A DNA stretch of 8,821 bases from Candidatus Taylorbacteria bacterium RIFCSPLOWO2_01_FULL_50_130 (GTDB taxonomy: Bacteria > Patescibacteriota > Minisyncoccia > Phycocordibacterales > UBA10002). A model generated the notes under the pieces. It did not search any database and was not told the origin of the DNA. It saw only the letters and a list, made by a program, of their open reading frames with translations. The translations under genes were made by a program, and so were the position numbers. Where the stretch lies: NCBI GenBank assembly GCA_001821155.1, contig MHSB01000028.1, positions 1 through 8,821 of the forward strand, given 5' to 3'. Shown in pieces: positions 1 to 4,765 of the stretch (position 1 is the first letter of the stretch; every line of letters begins with the position of its first letter).

Positions 1-498
1 CTCCTCCGTAAACGTAAAACCGGCGAAACTCTTAAGCAATGGCGGGATGCCGACGATAGACGCGTGCTCGCGATGCGAAACCGCAAAGGCCTCGTTTACA
101 TACACGTCCGCAAGAGCCGCGAGTTCCCGCGCGAACGAAGGGTCATTCTCGGTTTCCCCCAGAAAACTTCGTACGTTCTCAAGCATGACGAATCCTCCGT
201 TTTGCGCGTTACTCATTTTCGCCTTTGCCTCGACAAGCGTTGCGGCAAATTCCGCCGGGACGATTCTTTGAACCTGCTCAAATACCGGCTGGAGCGTTTC
301 CTCTCTCTTTCGTCCGATGTGTCCAATGATGAGCGTTCTCGCCCCCCGTTCTTTTAGAAACCGGAGGGTGCGTCCTGCGCGTTCAAGGCGAAAGGTGTCC
401 CGCGGCACGCCGTTTTCCACGGAAAGATCCAAATCAAGGCGAAGCAAAACCCGTTTGCCCCGTAGATTCCCCGCATCTTGAAGAAGTGGAAGAAACAT
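1..498 (-). CDS. pgk: Phosphoglycerate kinase, N-terminal part (runs off the left edge)
   Basis: The 166 codons run open from an ATG at 498-496 to the window edge. They encode the N-terminal domain of phosphoglycerate kinase, the cytoplasmic glycolytic enzyme that moves phosphate from 1,3-bisphosphoglycerate to ADP. Visible family signatures are KRVLLRLDLDL (residues 15-25, where the usual form is VRVDFNVP), R37, GHIGR (59-63, usual SHLGR), MLENVR (105-110), the NDPSFARELA stretch (118-127), and DVYVNEAF followed by SHREHAS (131-147). The Asn of the usual DFN motif is Asp here, and the proline and glycine after the LGR motif are missing, so it is a divergent but recognisable member, resembling PGKs I associate with Candidate Phyla Radiation bacteria. 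It follows tpiA by 248 bases in the same direction. An 11-base tandem duplication at the start places a second, out-of-frame ATG at 509. No clear Shine-Dalgarno sequence precedes either ATG. The C-terminal nucleotide-binding domain lies outside the window. Confidence 0.9.
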   Translation of the reverse strand, partial: MFLPLLQDAGNLRGKRVLLRLDLDLSVENGVPRDTFRLERAGRTLRFLKERGARTLIIGHIGRKREETLQPVFEQVQRIVPAEFAATLVEAKAKMSNAQNGGFVMLENVRSFLGETENDPSFARELAALADVYVNEAFAVSHREHASIVGIPPLLKSFAGFTFTEE

Positions 499-509
499 GG
501 AAGAAACAT
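488..509 (-). repeat. 11-base tandem duplication over the pgk start codon
   Basis: The 11-mer GGAAGAAACAT (plus strand) occurs twice back to back, at 488-498 and 499-509. On the coding strand each copy begins with ATG. Only the second copy (ATG at 498) is in frame with pgk; the first (ATG at 509) enters another frame. A GGGG stretch lies just upstream of the first ATG. This looks like a slippage event that added one start codon. Confidence 0.85.
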
Positions 510-513
510 TACC

Positions 514-742
514 CCAAACACAGTACTCAATGTCCAAATAAATGCATTAAAGCACAGTACACAAAAAGCCAGACAAAAGGACAAACTATTCAAAGCACAA
601 ATCTTGAGAAACTGACCAAAACATAGACCGCACCAAGACCAAACAAAGTCACAAACTACTCAAAACACAAATTCATTTTCTGTTTGGTTTTTTGTGTACT
701 GCGTTTTGGAATGTTTGTCTGGATACTGGGCACTGTGTTTTG
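514..742. repeat. Imperfect 65-base-arm inverted repeat filling the tpiA-pgk gap
   Basis: The left arm at 514-578 and the reverse complement of 678-742 align without gaps. They match at 47 of 65 positions, and 16 of the 18 differences are transitions. The best core is CAGTACACAAAAA followed by CCA, at 555-570 against 686-701. The loop of about 100 bases contains a 22-base direct repeat (581-602 and 651-672) with two differences, both transitions. The plus strand is A/C-rich up to about 672 and T/G-rich afterwards. The element ends four bases before the tpiA stop and sixteen bases from the pgk start, so it occupies almost the whole gap. A transcript could fold into a long wobble-rich hairpin, possibly acting as a terminator, processing site or attenuator. 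That role is inference. Confidence 0.7.
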
Positions 743-746
743 TGCT

Positions 747-1508
747 TTATACCGCATTGGCGACCCTAAGCATCTTCGCAAATCCTTCCCCATCCAAACT
801 CGCGTGCCCCACCAGAAGTCCGGAAACGCCGCCCTCCACAAGAATTGAGCCGGCATTTTTTTCTTCTACCGAGCCGCCGTAGAGTATGCGCGGGCGTTCC
901 GCACCCTCCCCAAACTGGTCGAACAGCACTTTGTGAATGAAAATGGCCATTTCATGGATACCGCGGGGCTCCATGGCGTCCTTCGCGCTTTTTCCTATCG
1001 CCCAGAGCGGTTCGTAGGCGACGCAAACGCCTCGAAGCTGCGCGCCGGTTACGCCGGAAAATGACGCAAGAATCTGACTTTTAAGAGTTTCGAAGTAGCG
1101 GCCGTCGGTATCCCGCTCTTTCTCTCCTACACAAACGATTGGGATAAGCCGTTCGGCAAGAACGGCTCGAAGTTTTTTTGACACACTATCGTCCGTTTCC
1201 CCAAGAGCCCTGCGCTCCGAGTGACCGATAATGCAATAGATTACTCCAAGATGTTTCAGCATTTCGGGACTCACTTCGCCCGTCGCGCGGGCAGAATTTG
1301 CCCAAAACACGTCCTGCGCGCCAAGAAATACTCGCGCCGTCCCGGTTCGCGCAAACATTCCAAGATATGGAAACGGCGGGCAGATAACGGTTTCTACTTT
1401 TTCCAGTCTTCCTCCAGCCCGTTTTGTTTTGCCAAAAAGCGCGCGAGCTTCGGATACACTCCCTGGATTCATCTTCCAGTTAGCGACAATAAGTTTCTTT
1501 TTATTCAC
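747..1508 (-). CDS. tpiA: Triosephosphate isomerase
   Basis: A 253-residue protein, the usual length for this family. It interconverts dihydroxyacetone phosphate and glyceraldehyde 3-phosphate in glycolysis, in the cytoplasm. Catalytic positions are present: N10 and K12 in VANWKMN, H96 in IIGHSERR, E166 in AYEPLWAIG. The phosphate-binding YGGSV (210-214) and LVGHASL (232-238) are also present. Loop 6 reads AIGKSA instead of the common AIGTGKTA, a variation I associate with Candidate Phyla Radiation enzymes. I chose the GTG at 1508-1506 because the family begins a few residues before ANWKMN and because an extended -10 box (TGCTATAAT) ends six bases upstream, which would make the message leaderless. 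The frame stays open back to 1619, but that stretch contains the pilus operon terminator and this promoter. The stop is TAA at 747-749. pgk lies downstream in the same direction, a glycolytic pair. Confidence 0.95.
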   Translation of the reverse strand: MNKKKLIVANWKMNPGSVSEARALFGKTKRAGGRLEKVETVICPPFPYLGMFARTGTARVFLGAQDVFWANSARATGEVSPEMLKHLGVIYCIIGHSERRALGETDDSVSKKLRAVLAERLIPIVCVGEKERDTDGRYFETLKSQILASFSGVTGAQLRGVCVAYEPLWAIGKSAKDAMEPRGIHEMAIFIHKVLFDQFGEGAERPRILYGGSVEEKNAGSILVEGGVSGLLVGHASLDGEGFAKMLRVANAV

Positions 1509-1514
1509 TGGGAA

Positions 1515-1523
1515 ATTATAGCA
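1515..1523 (-). promoter_or_regulatory. Extended -10 promoter of tpiA, predicted leaderless start
   Basis: On the minus strand TGCTATAAT runs from 1523 to 1515, a perfect extended -10 element. Six bases separate its end from the GTG at 1508, so the expected transcription start falls on or next to the first base of the start codon. A weak -35 candidate (TTATCA) lies about 17 bases upstream. No Shine-Dalgarno sequence fits in the remaining space. Confidence 0.7.
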
Positions 1524-1540
1524 AAAACCGGCACTTTTGA

Positions 1541-1577
1541 TAACAAAAACGGCGGCGAGTGTTTGATGCTCGCCGCC
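1541..1577 (-). terminator. Intrinsic terminator of the pilus operon
   Basis: A perfect 9-base-pair stem, GGCGGCGAG (1551-1559) with CTCGCCGCC (1569-1577), closes a 9-base loop. On the minus strand it is followed directly by GTTTTTG. It lies 80 bases past the stop of the last pilus gene and just before the tpiA promoter, so it separates the two transcription units. The U-tract is only five long, so read-through is possible. Confidence 0.8.
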
Positions 1578-1657
1578 AATACGACCGTCCTCGGGTATCG
1601 TGGAGCAAAATTTCGTCATTCAGTTATAAGTTATTCAATCATACGTTTATTCTGTTC

Positions 1658-3016
1658 TTACTCCACCTCCTTCCACGAATCAACAAAGTATCCTCCCGAC
1701 GGCCCGGATGAGAACAGCAAATTCGCAAGTCCGGACTCATACACCACTTGCGCGTTGTTTTGAATGGTGATTTTGTAGCCGGTTACTTCTTTCAGATTAA
1801 TGTCGTTTTTAAGATTAATCTCCCCATGACCGGCATAGACGAGGAGTTTCCCCATGGCGTTGTTCTGGACTTCAATGGCGAGTTCACTGCCGCCAACCTC
1901 GGCGCTTTGATTTTGAGATATCAAAAGCACATAGGAATTGGGATGGCCGGAGCCGGAGAAGGTCGTTCTGTTTTTAAGATTTATCTTGCTTGAGGTTATC
2001 CGGTTTGACGGTTTATCCGCAACGATGATAACGCTTTTTTCGGCAAGCGATGGGTCAATTCGAACCGCGCCTGTGTTCACAATCTCAATGTTCCCCTCAA
2101 CCCAGAGGTTCCCAAGGAGTGTTACTTGGTCGCTTCCGTCAATTTTGAGATTGCAGGGGATTTTCTTTGGACCCAGCGTCACGGAGCCGGAGACATTGTA
2201 CACACCGCCGGAGCAGGTTACGATTCCTCCCACCGCAGCATCGCTCTTCCAGCTTTCGATCTGGGCGTCTCCTATGGGAAGCGTTGAGGTCGCCTGGTCG
2301 GAACTTCCTGGATAAGACGTTCCTCCAACGGTCGTATTTAAAATCATCTGATAGTGGACATCACGGTCGATCGTCGAATCTTCTATGGTGTGCGCGTACG
2401 CGGAACTCGTCGCGTGTACGCCGCGTATAAGGCCCGAGGAGCCGGCAGAAATGACATCTCCTTTTATGAGGTTGGAATTCTCGCCAGTTATCGGACCGTT
2501 CGAGAAGACGTTGCCGATGACAATCGCGCTGTTTTGAAGGTGAATGCCTCCTTCACCGGTCTGAACGCCGTAGTTGAAAGCGGTGCCGCTTCCCGCACCA
2601 AGCACCACTTTGTTCTTTCTCACGAAGCGGTCCTTGCTCCCCGCAGAAACTATTTCCTTGTCATTTAGTACGGTGGTGGTGGTTGCAATTGCGGTAGCCG
2701 CCCCTATGCTAAGCGTCTCTACGCCGTCCACGCTCATTCCTTTTATGAGGCGATATGAAACATCCTGCGACACTGCGTCCGCGGCGTACAAACTTTGCGC
2801 GCCTGTCTCAACCGACCGTACTGACTCAACTTGGTGCAAAACCGGACCGACGACGCCAAGACCGACGGTGACGGAGATAGCCGTAAAAAAGATGGCAACG
2901 AGAACGAGAGCCTGTCCCCGCTTTGCGGATGAAGTATGAAGTAGAAAGTATGAAGTATGAAAAAAACCAGAATTCTTTCTTCTCTCTCTGTTCATAATTC
3001 TTAATTCATCATTCAT
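1658..3016 (-). CDS. PilX/GspK-like pilus assembly protein with repeat-encoded leader
   Basis: A 452-residue membrane-anchored pilin-like protein. After a 34-residue leader the sequence AKRG then QALVLVAIFFTAISVTVGLG gives a hydrophobic N-terminal helix (about 35-55) of PilX type, without the usual F1/E5 pair. The mature part is rich in beta-strand-like, Asn/Gly/Ser-rich segments: NLWVEGNIEIVNTGAV near the middle and KLLVYAGHGEINLKND later. It ends in a SWKEVE tail. I recognise this as the large PilX-like protein that closes Candidate Phyla Radiation pilin operons, likely a minor pilin or tip component. It starts 14 bases after gene J and is the fourth of the H-I-J-K series, where GspK would be expected. 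Leader residues 1-10 and 18-29 are encoded by two opposed heptamer arrays. The start is the ATG at 3016-3014; codon 8 is also ATG. Function is inferred from position and N-terminus. Confidence 0.75.
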   Translation of the reverse strand: MNDELRIMNRERRKNSGFFHTSYFLLHTSSAKRGQALVLVAIFFTAISVTVGLGVVGPVLHQVESVRSVETGAQSLYAADAVSQDVSYRLIKGMSVDGVETLSIGAATAIATTTTVLNDKEIVSAGSKDRFVRKNKVVLGAGSGTAFNYGVQTGEGGIHLQNSAIVIGNVFSNGPITGENSNLIKGDVISAGSSGLIRGVHATSSAYAHTIEDSTIDRDVHYQMILNTTVGGTSYPGSSDQATSTLPIGDAQIESWKSDAAVGGIVTCSGGVYNVSGSVTLGPKKIPCNLKIDGSDQVTLLGNLWVEGNIEIVNTGAVRIDPSLAEKSVIIVADKPSNRITSSKINLKNRTTFSGSGHPNSYVLLISQNQSAEVGGSELAIEVQNNAMGKLLVYAGHGEINLKNDINLKEVTGYKITIQNNAQVVYESGLANLLFSSGPSGGYFVDSWKEVE

Positions 3017-3023
3017 AATTCTT
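2929..3023. repeat. Opposed heptamer arrays in the leader of the PilX-like gene
   Basis: On the coding strand five 7-base units run from 3023 to 2989: AAGAATT, ATGAATG (which holds the start codon), ATGAATT, AAGAATT and ATGAACA. After a spacer, five inverted units occupy 2929-2963. Read on the plus strand these are ATGAAGT, ATGAAGT, AGAAAGT, ATGAAGT and ATGAAAA, all in one register. The two arrays share the ATGAA/TTCAT core but differ in the last two bases. A perfect third unit would give TGA at codon 6; the actual base change makes it AGA. Confidence 0.85.
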
Positions 3024-3030
3024 GCAACTT

Positions 3031-3618
3031 TTAGTATGAATCGCGAAGCACCGCCGTCGCATAGAAGTTCCCCGTCCGCGCGGCGGTGCTGGTGCCGCTT
3101 ACAATCGTCATCTCAATTTTGACGCCTCGCGACCGGACAGTGCTTATTTTTCGAAACACCAAATTTGACACACTCGCTCCGGGGCTGGTAAGCAAGCCGG
3201 CAACAACCCCGTTTTCCTTGACCGAGAGCTTCCCCGCGTCAAGATAAAACTCAACGGTTTTAGGAAGACCGTTGACGTCCGTACTCCGGATGAGCAATTT
3301 TCCGGGATACGCGTTGTATATGCTTCCGGCGTCATCAAGCGCGTATCCGTCACGCGCCTCGCGAAAAAAGCGCTCCAGTGCGACAATCGCGTCTTGCTCA
3401 AGACGCTCGGTGTTTTTAAGCGCGCGGTATGAGTTTGTTATGACAAGGAGCGTCTGCAAGAGGGCTAATAGCGCGAACGAAAGTATGATGACATACAAGA
3501 GAACTTCCACCAGCGAAAATCCATGGGAGGAATTATGAATTATGAGTACGGAATTATGCCGAAGCCCTCTCAAATTTCTTTCTTTTCCATAATTCATACT
3601 TCGTAATTCATTATTCAA
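3031..3618 (-). CDS. Minor pseudopilin, PilW/GspJ-like
   Basis: A 195-residue prepilin. The class III signature is SSHG then FSLVEVLL, with cleavage after the Gly at residue 33, mature F1 and E5, followed by a membrane helix of about 20 residues (VIILSFALLALLQTLLVI). The globular part carries ERFFREARDGYAL, typical of PilW/GspJ-like minor pilins that help start or tip the pilus. The start is uncertain. TTG at 3618 lies inside the end of gene I (8-base overlap), and an in-frame ATG lies at 3597. I prefer TTG because the preceding heptamer array is kept open from there: codon 6 is CGA where a perfect unit would give TGA. The other two genes also have ATG as codon 8 of the same pattern. Third in the H-I-J-K order. 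Confidence 0.8.
   Translation of the reverse strand: MNNELRSMNYGKERNLRGLRHNSVLIIHNSSHGFSLVEVLLYVIILSFALLALLQTLLVITNSYRALKNTERLEQDAIVALERFFREARDGYALDDAGSIYNAYPGKLLIRSTDVNGLPKTVEFYLDAGKLSVKENGVVAGLLTSPGASVSNLVFRKISTVRSRGVKIEMTIVSGTSTAARTGNFYATAVLRDSY
3531..3618. repeat. Opposed heptamer arrays in the leader of the GspJ-like gene
   Basis: Coding-strand units from 3618 downward are TTGAATA, ATGAATT (3611), ACGAAGT (3604), ATGAATT (3597) and ATGGAAA (3590). After a spacer the inverted array fills 3531-3558; on the plus strand it reads AATTATG, AATTATG, AGTACGG and AATTATG. The variant unit AGTACGG pairs with the variant ACGAAGT region of the other arm only loosely. In the coding frame this variant turns an expected TAA into GTA. 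The array ends just before the CATGGATTTTC that encodes the cleavage site. Confidence 0.85.
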
Positions 3619-4174
3619 ATAAATTCGTGAGGTATGTTACCATCCGCTTGTCCAGCGTCGTGGTTGCGCTGTTTTCCACAAAAACACGAACAGACACTCT
3701 CTTTGTCTCCGCGTCAAGCGATTTCGGGTCTCCCGATGTTTGGCCGACGATGTCGTCATCACTGTTGCGCCGGTATACATCATCAAAGATGACGGTCCGC
3801 TCAAAAACTCCGTCAACCGCGACCGGCGTTGTGGTTGTGTTCCACATCGCGCCGTTCCAGTACAAATGGTATGGGGTTCCCGTCGCAAGCGACGCGAACA
3901 CATTCCAACCGTCATCGCGAATAAGCACTGCCGCCTCAACGCCCTCCTGCAAAAGAAACGCCGCTTTTAGCGCATTCGTATTCTTGAGACCAACTTTGAG
4001 ATAAAAAGAATACGCGGCGGTAAGTCCGGTGAGCGATAACAGAATAAGCGCGGCGCCAATGATAATCTCCACCAGGGAGACTCCGCGATGAACCATGAAC
4101 CATGAACCATGAACCATGGGAAATGGCGCCGACGTCTTCCTCTGATAGTTCATATTACATGGTTCATATTTCAT
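3611..4174 (-). CDS. Minor pseudopilin, PilV/GspI-like
   Basis: A 187-residue prepilin. MVHRG then VSLVEIII marks the cleavage site after Gly31 (mature V1 instead of F, E5 kept), followed by a hydrophobic helix (ALILLSLTGLTAAYSFYL). The globular part contains QEGVEAAVLIRDDGWN and VFERTVIFDDVYR, features of the PilV/GspI-like minor pilins I associate with Candidate Phyla Radiation operons. It starts two bases after gene H (TGA, TT, ATG), which indicates translational coupling, and its stop overlaps gene J. The annotated ATG at 4174 gives a 31-residue leader, unusually long. In-frame ATGs at 4117 and 4096 lie within the heptamer array, and the last would give a conventional 5-residue leader, MVHRG. 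Either the leader is trimmed by one peptidase cut or more than one start is used. Role: minor pilin in the tip or initiation complex. Confidence 0.8.
   Translation of the reverse strand: MKYEPCNMNYQRKTSAPFPMVHGSWFMVHRGVSLVEIIIGAALILLSLTGLTAAYSFYLKVGLKNTNALKAAFLLQEGVEAAVLIRDDGWNVFASLATGTPYHLYWNGAMWNTTTTPVAVDGVFERTVIFDDVYRRNSDDDIVGQTSGDPKSLDAETKRVSVRVFVENSATTTLDKRMVTYLTNLFE
4088..4174. repeat. Opposed heptamer arrays in the leader of the GspI-like gene
   Basis: Coding-strand units from 4174 downward are ATGAAAT, ATGAACC, ATGTAAT and ATGAACT. After a spacer come four perfect inverted units: ATGAACC four times on the plus strand at 4088-4115, plus a final ATG at 4116-4118. Because 7 is not a multiple of 3, the coding-strand ATGs at 4117, 4110, 4103 and 4096 fall in all three frames. 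The third unit of the first array is ATGTAAT, which reads TGT at codon 6 where ATGAA would read TGA. Confidence 0.9.
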
Positions 4175-4176
4175 AA

Positions 4177-4629
4177 TCAGTTGCTGTACGCCAAACCGGT
4201 CGGCGCTATGGTAATAACTCGCGTTTTACTTGGGTCTCTAACTAATGCAAGCGTAACCGTGCCACTCTGGTCCGTCGCGCCTGAAAGTTTCTTGAACAAC
4301 GCCTCTCCTCCTCCGCCGGTAAGCGCAAAGGCGGATATCCTCACTTCACTGTTAATGGACAGTATTTCATTTGAAGCGTCATTTGGATCGTAACTCGCGC
4401 CGGAGAATAGCACGGCTTTCCGCTCCTCAAAATGCACGCCAAAACTTTTCCCGTCTTTCGCGGCAAGGGTTAACGTGCGAGCTTGAGAGAGGAGCGACAG
4501 GGTTCTTTCGGTTTCCACATTGAGTGCCTCGGCTGCGTTAAAACGAAAAAGCGAAGAGAAGCTGATTACCGCAATGACCGCCGCGATGCTAAGGGCGAGC
4601 AATACTTCAAGCAGTGTAAAACCTTTCAT
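4177..4629 (-). CDS. Minor pseudopilin, FimT/GspH-like
   Basis: A 150-residue prepilin with a classic short leader: MKG then FTLLEVLLALSIAAVIAVIS, cleavage after Gly3, mature F1 and E5, and a hydrophobic N-terminal helix. The segment ERTLSLLSQARTLTLAAKDGKSFGVHF matches the GspH/FimT pattern, in which the helix is followed by a conserved SQARxxA-like stretch and beta strands. It is the first of four consecutive pilin-like genes in GspH-I-J-K order and probably belongs to the pilus tip or priming complex. The start ATG at 4629 is set by the leader. No Shine-Dalgarno sequence is visible; six T residues precede the ATG. The stop is TGA, two bases before gene I, so TGA is a stop codon in this organism. 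Unlike I, J and K, its leader is not repeat-encoded, but an octamer array lies in the gap upstream. Confidence 0.85.
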   Translation of the reverse strand: MKGFTLLEVLLALSIAAVIAVISFSSLFRFNAAEALNVETERTLSLLSQARTLTLAAKDGKSFGVHFEERKAVLFSGASYDPNDASNEILSINSEVRISAFALTGGGGEALFKKLSGATDQSGTVTLALVRDPSKTRVITIAPTGLAYSN

Positions 4630-4642
4630 AAAAAACTTGCTA

Positions 4643-4760
4643 GCTTATTAGTTGTTTAGAATAAATAATCAAAACAGAAACCGAACATGCTTTACCTAAC
4701 AAGCTAGAAAGCTAAACAGCTAAACAGCTAAACAGCTAAACAGCTAAACAGCTAATAAGC
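4643..4760. repeat. 17-base inverted repeat linking the octamer array to the GspH-like start
   Basis: The segment 4643-4659 is the reverse complement of 4744-4760 with one mismatch. The left arm lies 13 bases before the GspH-like ATG and the right arm is the end of the octamer array. The message between pilC and gene H could therefore fold into a hairpin that brings the gene H start close to the pilC stop. The 84 bases between the arms hold the rest of the array and an AT-rich stretch, in which a weak promoter cannot be excluded. Confidence 0.8.
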
Positions 4761-4765
4761 TAAAT
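4702..4765. repeat. Octamer tandem array at the pilC end
   Basis: Eight units of 8 bases sit in one register: AGCTAGAA, then AGCTAAAC five times (4710-4749), then AGCTAATA and AGCTAAAT. The last unit supplies the pilC stop codon (TAG on the coding strand at 4762-4760). The array sits between pilC and the GspH-like gene. The perfect inner units suggest recent slippage. Confidence 0.95.

Noticed and set aside
354..593. 79-codon minus-strand frame overlapping the pgk start
   Set aside because: It shares the first duplicated ATG but lies in another frame and overlaps the recognisable PGK N-terminus. It has no known features.
1509..1619. N-terminal extension of triosephosphate isomerase up to 1619
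   Set aside because: The extension would run through the pilus terminator and the extended -10 promoter, and the family starts a few residues before ANWKMN.
3031..3597. ATG at 3597 as the start of the GspJ-like gene
   Set aside because: It is possible, but codon 6 read from TTG 3618 is changed away from TGA exactly as in the other two leaders, which favours translation from 3618. It is kept only as the alternative.
4177..4179. Alternative genetic code with TGA read as glycine
   Set aside because: The GspH-like gene ends at TGA two bases before the next start, and no other gene in the window has an in-frame TGA.
4702..4765. CRISPR array
   Set aside because: The units are 8 bases and contiguous with no spacers, and there are no cas genes nearby.
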